Source: Archangium violaceum (GTDB taxonomy: Bacteria; Myxococcota; Myxococcia; Myxococcales; Myxococcaceae). Taken from it: DNA of 64,000 nucleotides. The DNA is taken from the NCBI RefSeq assembly GCF_016887565.1, contig NZ_CP069396.1, forward strand, positions 10,088,001 to 10,152,000. Reading direction: 5' to 3'. The notes beneath the pieces were generated by a model, which worked only from the letters and a program-made list of their open reading frames with translations, was not told the origin of the DNA and did not search any database. Below, piece after piece: positions 17,022 to 26,682 of the stretch. How positions within the stretch are numbered: the first letter of the stretch is position 1; each line of letters begins with the position of its first letter. A program made the translations under genes and the position numbers.

Positions 17022-20000
17022 ATGACACCCTGGCATCGCCCTCCCGTTTCCCCGAGGAATGGGAGCCCTCTTCTCGTCTTCACGCTGAGTGCTTGTCTTA
17101 CATTGCTTTTCACGGCCTGTTCTCCCACGGAGAACGCCCGGGAAGAGACCTCCGGAACCCAGCCCTCCGCCAACGTCTCGCCCCCCTTTGACATACAGGC
17201 AGTGATCCGCCGGGTGGGCCTGTCCTTCCGGTCCGAGGGAGGAGCCTTCACAGGCAGTCAGGCGACGTACACGGCCCGTGTCGGAGCGGACGGTTCCTTC
17301 CAATTCTCTCCGCGCCACCAGCGGGAGAACCCGAGCACCGTGGCCGCCTTCGGGGCTCCGGACAGCTCACGGCGGGCGCTGGAGCGCGAGCCGAAGCCGC
17401 TCGTCACGGGCAAGCCGCTGCGGGTGAGGACCGAGTCGATCTCCCGTGGAGGGCGCTCGCTCCTGGATACAGCACGGGCGTCGGTGCGTGAGGACGGTGC
17501 GCTGGCGCTGGAACGGGGCCCGGTGGTGGAGGTGCTGCGGAACGGCGAGGAGGGATTGGAGCAGCGCTGGGAGCTGGCCTCGAAGCCCACGGGTACGGGC
17601 GACCTGGTGGTGCGAGTGGAGCTGGCGGGCCTGGAGTACTTGGGCGTGACGGAGCAGGGGCACCACTACGTGGACCCCGAGACGGGGCTGGGGGTGCGCT
17701 ACGGCAAGGCGACGTGGGTGGATGCGGAGGGAGTGAGGACCGCGGTGGAGCCCATCCGCGAGGGCGGTGCGCTGGTGATGCGCGTGCCGGCACGGGTGCT
17801 GGAGGGCTCGGCCTGGCCGGCGGTGCTGGACCCGATCATCTCCCCGGAGATCAGCCCCGACACCCCGGTGCCCGCTCCCGCCGACGGTTCGGATTCGTCT
17901 CCCACGGTCGCCTACGGCGGCGGCATCTACCTGGTGGTGTGGTCCTTCACCACCTACAACGAATACGACATCAAGGCCACGCGGGTGCGCGCCTCGGACG
18001 GTGCGGTGCTCGACGTGTCGGGTATCTTGCTGGCCTCCGGGACGAACAATCAGATCGTGCCCACCGTGGCCTCCAACGGGAGCGACTTCCTGGTGGCCTG
18101 GGTGGACAGTTCTGGCTTCGGAAGCGCCAGCATCCGGGGCGCGCGCGTGCGAGGCTCGGATGGAAAGGTGCTCGATGGCTCCGCCCTCAGCATCTCGACC
18201 GGCTCGGGCAGCCGGTTCGCGCCCTCCATCGCCTCCGACGGTGCCAACTACTTCGTGGTCTGGGACGACACGCGGTCCTACTCGTATTCCGACATCTACG
18301 GCACCCGGGTGCGAGCGTCGGATGGTGCGGTGCTCGACTCCTCGGGCATCGCCATCTCCACCGCGACCTACGGCCAGTCCAGCCCGGCCATCGCCTTCGA
18401 CGGAAGCAAGTACCTGGTGGTCTGGTACGACGACCGGAGCGGAACGGCCGATATCTACGGCGCACGGGTGAGTACGAATGGTGCGGTGCTCGACTCCTCG
18501 GGCATCCCCATCTCCACGGCCACCGGCGGTCAGTACTCCCCCACCATCGCCTTCGCTGGAGGCCACTTCCTCGTCGCGTGGGACGACAATCGGAATGGCT
18601 CGTCGAGCGACGTCTATGCCGCGCGGGTGAGAGCCTCGGATGGCGTGGTCCTTGACCCCTCGGGCATCCCCATCGCGACGGGTTCCGCGAGCCAGGGTGC
18701 GGTGTCCGTCGCCACCGATGGAAACCGGTTCCTGTTGGTGTGGCAGCACTCCACGGGTTCGAGCAGCTACGACGTCCACGGCGCGCGGGTCGGGGTGGAT
18801 GGAGTGGTGCTCGATACACCGGGGGCCATCCTCTTCGCGTCCGCCACGGATTACGAGCGGGTTCCGGCCGTGGCTTTCGATGGGAGCCACTTCCTGGTGG
18901 TGTGGGAGGGCTATCAATCCAGCCGCTATGACATCTACGGCGCGCGGGTGAGGCCCTCGGACCTGACGATCCTCGACACGCCGGGGAAGATGCTGTCCAC
19001 CCAGGCCAACGCCGAGGGGTCGCCCTCCGTGGCCGCTGGCCGTGACAGCTACCTCGTGGTGTGGCAGGACACGCGGGACCTGAGTGGCCGCTACGACGTC
19101 TACGGCGTGCGGGTCCGGGCCTCGGACGGGACCGTGCTCGACCCCGCCGGCATCCCCATTGGCACGGCGACCAACTCCCAGGCCTCTCCCGCCGTGGCGT
19201 TCGACGGGAGCAACTTCCTGGTGGTGTGGAACGACTACCGGAACAACAGCAGCACGGGCTCGGACATCTACGGCGCACGGGTGAGGGAGTCGGACGGAGC
19301 CGTGCTCGACGCGACGGGCATCGCCATCTCCACCGCCTCGCGGGACCAGTGGCCGCCCGCGGTGACCTTCGGCGACGGGTACTACTTCGTCACGTGGCAC
19401 GACTACCGCAATGGCTCGACCGCGGACGTGTATGGCGCGCGCGTGAGGGCCTCGGATGGCGTGGTCCTGGAGCCGCAGGGCATCGCCGTGACGATCGCGG
19501 CCCAGGACCAGCAGTACGTCTCCACCGCCTTCGGCGGCGGCCACTTCCTGGTGGTCTGGAGTGACTCGCGGATCAGCACGTCCAACACCAACATCTACGG
19601 CGCGCGGGTGAGTGCCTCGGATGGCGTGGTCCTCGACAGCGCGGGCATCGCCATCACCACCGCCACGGGCAACCAGTCCTTCCCGGACGTGGCGTTCGAT
19701 GGGAGCAACTTCCTGACGATCTGGCAGGACCTGCGCAACACCGCGGGGGCGGACATCTACGGCGCTCGGGTCAGGCCCTCGGATGGCGTGGTGCTCGACA
19801 CAACGAACCTCCCGCTCTGCACGGAGGCCAGCTACCAGGGAATGCCCGCCCTGGCCTTCGATGGAAGCACCTACCTGATGGTGTGGCGGGACAACCGCAA
19901 TGGCGTGTCCCGGCTCAATGGCTCGCGGGTGAAGCCGGATGGCACCGTGCTGGATGGGACGGGGTTCCTCATCGCCGACATGACCGCGACCACGTCGAGC

Positions 20001-21803
20001 ACGACGGTGCCCGCGGTCGCCTCATGGGGCAAGGGGCGGTTCCTCGCCGCGTATGAGCCCTACGACGCGGTGGCCCGCCAGCTGCGCGCCAAGGTGAGGC
20101 TGATCGGAGACCCCGTGAATGGCTCGAAGTGCGCGAGCGCCGAGGAGTGCACGAGCGGCTACTGCGTCGATGGAGTCTGCTGCAATACCTCCTGCGCGGA
20201 TGGAACATGCGGCTCGGGAACCTGCACACCCCTCCCGCCTCCTGACATCACCTGCCCGGCGGACGTGGTGGCCGAGGCCACCAGCGCCAGTGGCGCAGTC
20301 GTCGACTATCCGGCCGCCACGGCCACGGGGTCCGCCCCGCTCTCGTTCACGTACAGCCAGGACTCCGGAACGCGGTTCGCCCTGGGCACGCACACCGTCA
20401 CGGCCACCGTGAAGGATGGCCTGGGCCGCACGGACACCTGCTCCTTCACCGTCACCGTGCACGACACCACCGCGCCCGCCCCGCGATGTGGGGAGGACCT
20501 CGTGGTCGAGGCGACGAAGCCCGACGGCGCCGCCGTGAGCTACACGCAGCCCACGGCCTCGGATGCCGTCACGGCCGCCCCGAATGTGTCGGTGAGCCAT
20601 GCGAGCGGTAGCCTCTTCCCGCTCGGAGTGACGCGGGTGCTCGTCACCGCGAAGGACGAGGCGGGCAACTCCGCCACCTGCTCCTTCACCATCACCGTGC
20701 GTGACACCACCGCCCCCACCCTCTCCTGCCCCACGAACGTGACGGCGGAAGCCGCGGGTCCCGAGGGCGCCACCGTCAACTACCCATCCGCCACCGCCGA
20801 GGACGCCGCGTCCTCGACGACGCTCCGCTACAGCCAGGCGGCCGGGACCCTCTTCGGCCTCGGAACCACCGACGTCACGGTCACCGCCACGGATGGGGCG
20901 AACAACACCGCCTCGTGTGTCTTCACCGTCACCGTGCGGGATTCCACGCCTCCGACCCTCGCCTGTGGCGCGAACCTCGAGGCCGAGGCGACGGGACCGG
21001 ACGGAGCCAGCGTGGACTTCACGTTGCCCACCGCCACGGACGCCGTCTCCGCCACGCCGGTCCTCACGGCCAGCCACGAGCCCGGTGCGCTCTTCCCCCC
21101 AGGCGCCACGCGCGTCACCGTGAAGGCCACGGACGTGGCCGGCAACACCAGCGAGTGCTCCTTCACCGTCACCGTGCGCGACACCACCCCGCCCGAGGTG
21201 GGCTGCCCGGGCAACCTCACCGCCGAGGCCCAGGACGCCACTGGCGCCCCTGTCGTCTTCTCCGTGCCCGCGCCGCGTGACACCGTCACGCGCTCGCCCA
21301 CCGTGTCGAGCAGCCACGCTCCCGGCAGCCGCTTCCCCCTGGGCACCACCGAGGTCGTCCTCTCGGCCTCGGACGAGGCGGGTAACAGCGCCTCGTGTGC
21401 CTTCACCGTCACCGTCCAGGACACCACGGCGCCCGCCCTCTCCTGCCCGGCGGACGTGGCGGTGATGACGACGAGCGCCGCCCCCCAGGGCATCCCCGTG
21501 GAGTACCCGGCCGCCACCACCTCGGACGCCGTGTCCACACCCGTGCTGAGCTACAGCCGCGCCACGGGCGAGCTTTTCACGCCGGGAGTCACTCCGGTGA
21601 CGGTGACGGCCAAGGACACCGCGGGCAACAGCGCCACCTGCACCTTCCAGGTGAAGGTGGAGCAACGCATCGCGGTGCAGGTTCCGGCCGCGCAGGGATG
21701 CGGGTGCGCGGCGGGCAGCGGCACGCCGGAGGGTCTCGGCTGGGGTGCGCTGCTGCTGCTCTCCTGGGGCGTGAGCCGCCGCCGCATCGCCCCCAGGGTG
21801 TGA
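17022..21803 (+). CDS. Giant surface protein: repeat/propeller-like region, six HYR domains, MYXO-CTERM-like tail
   Basis: A 1593-residue exported protein. A hydrophobic N-terminus ends in LFTAC, a plausible lipobox. Residues ~50-285 are an unrecognised domain. About residues 290-1030 contain 13 repeats of ~56 residues with the pattern GARVRASDGxVLD, then AFDGSxFLVVWxDxR and DIYG, which looks like stacked beta-sheets or propeller blades. A Cys-rich knot (about 1036-1070) follows. Six HYR domains (about 1075-1546), each from TCP/SCP to CSFTVTV, are immunoglobulin-like modules linked to adhesion. The last ~35 residues (GCGCAAG, hydrophobic, SRRRIAPRV) form a MYXO-CTERM-like anchor. Probably a cell-surface adhesin or matrix protein. 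The ATG at 17022 is chosen because the signal sequence follows it. Confidence 0.82.
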   Translation: MTPWHRPPVSPRNGSPLLVFTLSACLTLLFTACSPTENAREETSGTQPSANVSPPFDIQAVIRRVGLSFRSEGGAFTGSQATYTARVGADGSFQFSPRHQRENPSTVAAFGAPDSSRRALEREPKPLVTGKPLRVRTESISRGGRSLLDTARASVREDGALALERGPVVEVLRNGEEGLEQRWELASKPTGTGDLVVRVELAGLEYLGVTEQGHHYVDPETGLGVRYGKATWVDAEGVRTAVEPIREGGALVMRVPARVLEGSAWPAVLDPIISPEISPDTPVPAPADGSDSSPTVAYGGGIYLVVWSFTTYNEYDIKATRVRASDGAVLDVSGILLASGTNNQIVPTVASNGSDFLVAWVDSSGFGSASIRGARVRGSDGKVLDGSALSISTGSGSRFAPSIASDGANYFVVWDDTRSYSYSDIYGTRVRASDGAVLDSSGIAISTATYGQSSPAIAFDGSKYLVVWYDDRSGTADIYGARVSTNGAVLDSSGIPISTATGGQYSPTIAFAGGHFLVAWDDNRNGSSSDVYAARVRASDGVVLDPSGIPIATGSASQGAVSVATDGNRFLLVWQHSTGSSSYDVHGARVGVDGVVLDTPGAILFASATDYERVPAVAFDGSHFLVVWEGYQSSRYDIYGARVRPSDLTILDTPGKMLSTQANAEGSPSVAAGRDSYLVVWQDTRDLSGRYDVYGVRVRASDGTVLDPAGIPIGTATNSQASPAVAFDGSNFLVVWNDYRNNSSTGSDIYGARVRESDGAVLDATGIAISTASRDQWPPAVTFGDGYYFVTWHDYRNGSTADVYGARVRASDGVVLEPQGIAVTIAAQDQQYVSTAFGGGHFLVVWSDSRISTSNTNIYGARVSASDGVVLDSAGIAITTATGNQSFPDVAFDGSNFLTIWQDLRNTAGADIYGARVRPSDGVVLDTTNLPLCTEASYQGMPALAFDGSTYLMVWRDNRNGVSRLNGSRVKPDGTVLDGTGFLIADMTATTSSTTVPAVASWGKGRFLAAYEPYDAVARQLRAKVRLIGDPVNGSKCASAEECTSGYCVDGVCCNTSCADGTCGSGTCTPLPPPDITCPADVVAEATSASGAVVDYPAATATGSAPLSFTYSQDSGTRFALGTHTVTATVKDGLGRTDTCSFTVTVHDTTAPAPRCGEDLVVEATKPDGAAVSYTQPTASDAVTAAPNVSVSHASGSLFPLGVTRVLVTAKDEAGNSATCSFTITVRDTTAPTLSCPTNVTAEAAGPEGATVNYPSATAEDAASSTTLRYSQAAGTLFGLGTTDVTVTATDGANNTASCVFTVTVRDSTPPTLACGANLEAEATGPDGASVDFTLPTATDAVSATPVLTASHEPGALFPPGATRVTVKATDVAGNTSECSFTVTVRDTTPPEVGCPGNLTAEAQDATGAPVVFSVPAPRDTVTRSPTVSSSHAPGSRFPLGTTEVVLSASDEAGNSASCAFTVTVQDTTAPALSCPADVAVMTTSAAPQGIPVEYPAATTSDAVSTPVLSYSRATGELFTPGVTPVTVTAKDTAGNSATCTFQVKVEQRIAVQVPAAQGCGCAAGSGTPEGLGWGALLLLSWGVSRRRIAPRV

Positions 21804-21821
21804 GCGGCGTGAAGCATTGCA

Positions 21822-21850
21822 TCCCGCCCTCTTTTCTTGAGAGGGCGGGA
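21822..21850. terminator. Perfect hairpin after the giant surface protein gene
   Basis: TCCCGCCCTC and GAGGGCGGGA pair over 10 bp with a 9-base loop that contains TTTTCTT. It lies 18 bp after the stop codon. There is no T-run after the stem, so it may act as an mRNA 3'-end stabiliser or a factor-assisted terminator. Confidence 0.6.
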
Positions 21851-22023
21851 GTCAGGAGGCCAGGTTGAATCCTCTCGAATCATGAGATGACGCGCGCCCG
21901 TCCTTCAGGGTGAGCGTTTCATCCGAAAGCCTTCACACGGTCACGGTATAGTCGGAAACCCGAAGAAGACAGGCGTGCATTCTTTCACACCCTGGGGTTT
22001 TTCCAGCTACCTTGTAGGTCGTG

Positions 22024-23454
22024 ATGAAGACTCACACATCCTCTGGTCCCAAGCAGCGCACGTGGAGGGTGCTCGCCGCCCTGGTGGGAGCGCTGTCCGC
22101 CCCACCCGCGTCAGCCCGCGACGGGGTCCCGAGCCTGGACGTCAATCGCTTTCATCCCGCGCCGGGCTCCGGCCGGTTGCTCACCGTCGACCTGGCCGAC
22201 GTAGGCCGCTCGCAAGAGCTGGTGTCGCAGCTCCTGCTGCACTACGCGGATCTCCCGCTGGCCTACACCTTCGGCGAGCAGGTGACGGGCAAGCTGGTGC
22301 GCGACCGCGTCACCGCCGACCTGTCGTTCGCCTATTCCCTGCTGGACAGGGTGCAGCTCAGCGTGGCCCTGCCGGTGACACTCCACCAGGCCGGCGATGT
22401 CATCAGCTACCCGGACGTGGTGACGCGTGAGCCCCGCGCGCTCCCGAGCATCTCGGGCAGCGGGGTGGAGGACCTGCGGCTGGGCCTCAAGGGGCGCTTG
22501 TGGAGCAACGAGCACTTCGGCCTGGGCGGAGTGGCCGAGGTGGTGGCCCCCACGGGCAACGCGGAAAGCTACCTGGGCTCGTCGAGCATGACGGGCTCGG
22601 CACAGCTCATCGGCCACGCCCGGTTCCAGCGGTTGACGGTGGCGCTCAACCTGGGCTGGCGGTGGGCGGCGGCCGAGCAGCAGCTGCTCAACATCCGGGC
22701 GGGCCACGGCCTGCTCTACGGCGCGGGCGTGCAGGTCGAGGTGGCGCGCCCCGCGGATGTGCCCATCTCCGTGCTCGGCGAAGTGTATGGGCTGGCCGCT
22801 CCACGGCTGGGCGATACCGTGAGCAGCCCCGCCGAGGCGATGCTGGCGGGCAAGGCGCAGGTGCGCGACTGGAGCTTCTTCCTCGGCGCGGGCTCGGGGC
22901 TCAACTCCGGCTACGGCGAGCCCCGGATCCGGGTGATGGCGGGCCTGGCCTACAGCTGGCAGTACAAGCCCGCCCCTCGGCCGCCGGCTCCGCCCGTCCT
23001 CCAGGTGACTCCGACGCAGCCGGCCATCACCGTGGAGGACCAGGACGTCCGGCTGCGCCTCTGGGAGCCGGTGTACTTCGCCTTCGCCAAGGACACCATC
23101 GACCCGGTGAGCTTCGCGCTGCTCGACGAGGTGGCCCGCTTCATCCGCGAACACCCCGAGCTGGGCCCCATCCGCGTCGATGGCCACACGGATGACGTGG
23201 GGAGCGACCAGTACAACCTGGACCTGTCGCAGCGCCGGGCCCGGGCCATTGTCGAGTACATGGGAAAGAAGGGTGTCCCCGTGGAGCGGCTGAGCCCCGT
23301 GGGCTACGGCAAGCGCTGCCCGCTGCTCTCCAACACGACCGAGGAGGGCCGTGCCACCAACCGGCGGGTGGACTTCATCCTCGTCAACCGCGAGCGCCGC
23401 CATCCCCGCCCGGGCGAGTGCCCCGAGCTGCCCTCCGCCCAGGCGCGAAAGTGA
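22024..23454 (+). CDS. OmpA-family outer-membrane protein
   Basis: A 476-residue protein with a signal peptide (ending near PASARD). Residues ~40-320 look like outer-membrane beta strands, with alternating residues and many Gly and aromatic positions. The C-terminal OmpA domain (about 340-470) has YFAFAKDTIDP, IRVDGHTDDVG, NLDLSQRRARAIVEYM and the final ATNRRVDFIL, the residues that bind peptidoglycan. It thus ties the outer membrane to the cell wall. A GTG one codon upstream could also start it. The next gene follows by 10 bp, so the two are likely co-transcribed. Confidence 0.85.
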   Translation: MKTHTSSGPKQRTWRVLAALVGALSAPPASARDGVPSLDVNRFHPAPGSGRLLTVDLADVGRSQELVSQLLLHYADLPLAYTFGEQVTGKLVRDRVTADLSFAYSLLDRVQLSVALPVTLHQAGDVISYPDVVTREPRALPSISGSGVEDLRLGLKGRLWSNEHFGLGGVAEVVAPTGNAESYLGSSSMTGSAQLIGHARFQRLTVALNLGWRWAAAEQQLLNIRAGHGLLYGAGVQVEVARPADVPISVLGEVYGLAAPRLGDTVSSPAEAMLAGKAQVRDWSFFLGAGSGLNSGYGEPRIRVMAGLAYSWQYKPAPRPPAPPVLQVTPTQPAITVEDQDVRLRLWEPVYFAFAKDTIDPVSFALLDEVARFIREHPELGPIRVDGHTDDVGSDQYNLDLSQRRARAIVEYMGKKGVPVERLSPVGYGKRCPLLSNTTEEGRATNRRVDFILVNRERRHPRPGECPELPSAQARK

Positions 23455-23464
23455 GGAGCGAGTC

Positions 23465-24514
23465 ATGCGCAATGCCTCTTGTCTGATGATGTTGCTGCTC
23501 ACCGCCGTGGCCGCTCCGGCGTCCGCCCTCGAGGACGTCAACTGCAACGGCATCGATCGTTCGGTCGAGAAGGACCCCTCGGCGGCCACGCCGCGCGACT
23601 GCATCGACTACTTCCGCAACGGCTCGTCGTGCGTCTTGAGGGAGCTCTCCCCTCGCCGCTCCTGTGATGACTATGTCGCGCCAGGTCCTGGCCAGGCGGC
23701 CACCTGCAGCAGCCAGCTCGCCGGGGACCAGGACGCGGACCGGCTCGGGGACTCGTGCGACAACTGCCCCACCCTCCTCAATGCCGACCAGCAGGATGGA
23801 GACGCGGACGGCGTCGGGGACGTCTGCGATATCTGCCCTCGGAATGCCAACGCCGACCAGCGGGACTCGGACGGAGACGGGCTGGGCGATGCGTGCGACA
23901 ACTGCGCCAGCCGGGCCAATGCCGACCAGCGGGACTCGGACGGAGATGGGGTCGGAGATGCCTGTGACGTCTGCCCCGCCGTGCCCAATGCCGACCAGCG
24001 GGATTCGGATGGAGATGGGCTGGGCGATGCATGCGACAACTGCTCCAGCCGGGCCAATACCGACCAGCGGGACTCGGACGGAGACGGGCTGGGCGATACC
24101 TGCGATGTCTGCCCCTCGGCCCCCGGCACCAGCCAGCAGGACGTGGATGATGACGGGGTCGGCGATGCGTGTGATGTCTGTCCCTCGGCCCCCAACCCGG
24201 GCCAGGAGGATACGGACGGGGATGGGAGGGGGAATGCGTGTGATGTCTGCCCCAGGGCCGCTGGTACCAGCCAGGAGGACACGGATGGCGATGGGCTGGG
24301 CGATGCGTGCGACAACTGCCCGCAGGAAGCCAACCCCGATCAGGCGGAGTCACCGCTCTACCCGGGGCTGGGCGAGGTCTGCACCCCTGGCATCCGGGGT
24401 GGCGCGGGCTGCTCGTTGGGCGGAGGCGGCCTGGGCGGAATGTTGGGAGGGGGCGCGCTCGGGGTAGTGCTGGTGCTGCTCGGCATGAGCCGCCGACACA
24501 AGCGGACACGCTGA
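23465..24514 (+). CDS. Thrombospondin type 3 repeat protein with MYXO-CTERM-like tail
   Basis: A 349-residue secreted protein with a signal peptide (ending ASALE). After a Cys-containing N-terminal part come eight full repeats and one partial repeat of 23 residues of the form DxCPxxxNxDQxDxDGDGxGDAC. These are calcium-binding thrombospondin type 3 repeats, with Asp side chains holding calcium and Cys residues pairing between repeats. The C-terminus (GAGCSLGGG, hydrophobic, SRRHKRTR) is a MYXO-CTERM-like anchor. It follows the OmpA-family gene by 10 bp with GAGGAG before its ATG, so the two probably form one surface unit. Function unknown. Confidence 0.85.
   Translation: MRNASCLMMLLLTAVAAPASALEDVNCNGIDRSVEKDPSAATPRDCIDYFRNGSSCVLRELSPRRSCDDYVAPGPGQAATCSSQLAGDQDADRLGDSCDNCPTLLNADQQDGDADGVGDVCDICPRNANADQRDSDGDGLGDACDNCASRANADQRDSDGDGVGDACDVCPAVPNADQRDSDGDGLGDACDNCSSRANTDQRDSDGDGLGDTCDVCPSAPGTSQQDVDDDGVGDACDVCPSAPNPGQEDTDGDGRGNACDVCPRAAGTSQEDTDGDGLGDACDNCPQEANPDQAESPLYPGLGEVCTPGIRGGAGCSLGGGGLGGMLGGGALGVVLVLLGMSRRHKRTR
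23757..24360 (+). repeat. 69-bp tandem coding repeats
   Basis: In-frame tandem repeats with a 69-bp period encode the thrombospondin type 3 units. Neighbouring copies share long stretches such as GACCAGCGGGACTCGGACGG, so copy number could change by slippage or recombination. Confidence 0.85.
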
Positions 24515-24557
24515 GGGCGTGACCCGAGGGCCACGGGGCGGGATACAAGTCCCGCTC

Positions 24558-24857
24558 ATGACCGTTGCCTCCACGATGATCGTCACCATCAACCGCTTCC
24601 GGACCTCCGCCGAGGAGGCCAATCGCCTGGAGGCCTCCTTCCGGGAGCGCTCGCGCAAGGTGGACCAGTACGAGGGGTTCCTCGGGCTGGAGGTGCTGCG
24701 CTCCTTCGAGCCCGAGCCCGAGTTCCTGCTGGTGACGCGCTGGCGGGACCGCGAGTGCCTGAAGGCCTACTTCCAGTCGGAGGACTTCAAGGCCACCAAG
24801 GCGGCGAGCGCCAGACAGGACGCCACCTTCAGCATGTACGAGGTGGTGGCGCAGTGA
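24558..24857 (+). CDS. Antibiotic-biosynthesis-monooxygenase (ABM) superfamily protein
   Basis: A 99-residue protein of the ferredoxin-like alpha/beta ABM/IsdG fold: VTINRFRTSAEEANRLEASF, then YEGFLGLEVLRSFE, FLLVTRWRDRECLKAYFQS and a C-terminal strand FSMYEVVAQ. It resembles the HmoA/MhuD-like branch, some members of which degrade heme, but the heme-binding residues cannot be verified by eye. Two ATG starts are possible (24558, 24576), neither with a clear ribosome site. It is a single short gene between a surface-protein gene and rlmL. Confidence 0.75.
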   Translation: MTVASTMIVTINRFRTSAEEANRLEASFRERSRKVDQYEGFLGLEVLRSFEPEPEFLLVTRWRDRECLKAYFQSEDFKATKAASARQDATFSMYEVVAQ

Positions 24858-24926
24858 GCAGCTTGTAGGGTCCGAACGGCTTTCTCGTATGCAACCGGGC
24901 CGGCATCCGTTAATGCGAGCCCCCCT

Positions 24927-26174
24927 ATGGCTGAACGTCTCGCCCTCTTCGCCACCACCGCCCGCGGTACCGAGGACCTCCTGGCCGAGGAGCTGAAGGA
25001 GCTCGGCGCCCGCCGGATCCGCCAGGACCGGGGCGGGGTGCGCTTCATGGCCTCGCTCGACGAGGCGCTGATGGTGTGTCTCTGGTCGCGCATCGCCATG
25101 CGCGTGCTCTACCCGCTGGGCGAGTTCGAGGCCCGTGGCGCCGAGGGCCTGTACGACGCCGTGGCCAGCGTGCCCTGGGAGGAGCACCTCACGCCGGAGA
25201 CGACCTTCGCGGTGGAGGCCACGCTCAAGGACAGCGAGCACAGCCACACGGGCTTCGTGGCGCTGAAGGTGAAGGACGCGGTGGTGGACCGGATGCGCGA
25301 GAAGGAGGGCTCACGGCCGGACGTGGACCCCCGCGACCCGGACGTGCGCGTGGTGGCCCACCTGGTGCGCGAGCGGCTGTCGCTCTCGCTGGACCTGTGC
25401 GGCGAGCCCCTGCACCGCCGGGGCTACCGGGTGCGCCCGACCCCCGCCCCGTTGAAGGAGACGCTCGCCGCGGCCCTGCTGCGCGCGGCCGGCTACACCG
25501 GTGAGGAGGCGCTGGTGGACCCGATGTGCGGCTCGGGAACCATCCTCATCGAGGGCGGCCTCATCGCCCGCCGCCGCGCCCCTGGCATCGCCCGGGACTT
25601 CGCAGTGGAGAAGTGGCCGCACCTGGGCGCGCGGGCGCGCGAGCTGCTCGAGGACCTGCGCGCGGATGCCCGCCGAAACGAGCGCAAGGTGACGGTGCCG
25701 CTGCTCGGCTTCGACAAGGACCCGGAGGCGCTCGAGGCGGCACGGCGCAACGTGAAGGCGGCGAAGCTGGCGGAGGAGATCGTCATCGAGGAGGGCGACG
25801 CGACGAAGCTCCCTCCCCTGCCCCCGGGCGGCGGGCTCCTGCTCACCAATCCCCCCTATGGAGACCGGCTGGGCTCGGGCGGGCAGAAGGGGATGAAGTC
25901 CTTCTATTTCAAGCTGGGCGACAGCCTGCGCTCGCTGCCGGGCTGGCGCGTGTTCGTGCTCTCGGGCAACCCGGCCTTCGAGAGCGCCTTCCATGCGCGG
26001 CCCCGGAGCCGGAGGGACCTGTGGAACGGCCCCATCGCGTGCACGCTGCTCGGCTACAACCGGGTGCCGGTGCGCGGGGAGGCGGAGGGCTCAGAAGCGC
26101 CGCTCGGTGTGCCGGAGAATGCGCAGGATGTTGCTCCGGTGCGTCCAGAGGATGAGGGCGAAGAGCAGGGCTGA
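24927..26174 (+). CDS. rlmL: THUMP-domain rRNA (guanine-N2) methyltransferase, RlmL-type
   Basis: A 415-residue protein. A THUMP RNA-binding domain (about residues 45-160) follows an N-terminal ferredoxin-like part (LFATTARGTEDLLAEEL). The methyltransferase (about 165-390) has the SAM-binding VDPMCGSGTILIEGG, the acidic FDKDPEALEAARRN and the catalytic TNPPYG, a signature of enzymes that methylate exocyclic amino groups of guanine. E. coli RlmL methylates G2445 of 23S rRNA; this protein has only the N-terminal half of that fused enzyme, as is common outside gamma-proteobacteria. Its last ~28 codons overlap the opposite-strand plsY gene. Confidence 0.88.
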   Translation: MAERLALFATTARGTEDLLAEELKELGARRIRQDRGGVRFMASLDEALMVCLWSRIAMRVLYPLGEFEARGAEGLYDAVASVPWEEHLTPETTFAVEATLKDSEHSHTGFVALKVKDAVVDRMREKEGSRPDVDPRDPDVRVVAHLVRERLSLSLDLCGEPLHRRGYRVRPTPAPLKETLAAALLRAAGYTGEEALVDPMCGSGTILIEGGLIARRRAPGIARDFAVEKWPHLGARARELLEDLRADARRNERKVTVPLLGFDKDPEALEAARRNVKAAKLAEEIVIEEGDATKLPPLPPGGGLLLTNPPYGDRLGSGGQKGMKSFYFKLGDSLRSLPGWRVFVLSGNPAFESAFHARPRSRRDLWNGPIACTLLGYNRVPVRGEAEGSEAPLGVPENAQDVAPVRPEDEGEEQG

Positions 26175-26672
26175 GAGCCACGCATACTCGGGGGCACGGG
26201 CGGTGAGGGAGGCGACGACGACGGCCGTCACCCCACCGGCCAGGGAGCCGATGGAGCTGACGCGCCAGGCCGCCACGAGCCCCGCGTAGACGAGCGCCCC
26301 GGCGATCGCCGCCAGCGGCACGAGCACGGCGATCACCCCGAGCGCGGTGGCCACGCCCTTGCCTCCGTTGAGCTTGAGCCAGATGGGGTAGACGTGACCG
26401 AGGAAGGCGGCGAGCCCCACGGCCGCGTGTATCCGAGGTTCATCGGGCATGAGCCACTGCGCGAGGGCCACGGCCAGGGCGCCCTTGAGGGCATCCAGCA
26501 GCAGCACCACGGCGCCGAGCTTCTTGCCAGCCACGCGGGTGACGTTGGTGGCGCCGATGTTGCCACTGCCGATCTGACGGACGTCGACGCCACGGAACCA
26601 GCGGGTGAGCAGCACGCCGAAGGGCACGGAGCCCGCCAGGTAGCCGAGCAGGACGAAGGCGACGGCGTGCAT
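26091..26672 (-). CDS. plsY: Glycerol-3-phosphate acyltransferase PlsY
   Basis: A 193-residue membrane protein of usual PlsY length with five hydrophobic segments. The three conserved loops are present: GSVPFGVLLTRWFRGVDVRQIGSGNIGATNVTR, KGALAVALAQW and HVYPIWLKLNGGKGVATALG (the acyl-phosphate and glycerol-phosphate sites). It transfers an acyl group from acyl-phosphate to glycerol-3-phosphate, the first step of phospholipid synthesis. Its 3' end overlaps the 3' end of rlmL by 84 bp on the other strand. The DUF2752 gene lies 10 bp upstream on the same strand and may be co-transcribed. Confidence 0.95.
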   Translation of the reverse strand: MHAVAFVLLGYLAGSVPFGVLLTRWFRGVDVRQIGSGNIGATNVTRVAGKKLGAVVLLLDALKGALAVALAQWLMPDEPRIHAAVGLAAFLGHVYPIWLKLNGGKGVATALGVIAVLVPLAAIAGALVYAGLVAAWRVSSIGSLAGGVTAVVVASLTARAPEYAWLSALLFALILWTHRSNILRILRHTERRF

Positions 26673-26682
26673 GCGGAGGCCC

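Noticed and set aside
13708-17028. A minus-strand open frame of 1106 codons opposite ftsK
   Set aside because: His/Arg/Leu-rich composition without motifs; ftsK on the plus strand is certain.
23757-24360. Regular 69-bp repeats that might look like a CRISPR array
   Set aside because: They are in-frame coding repeats with Asp/Cys conservation and no unique spacers.
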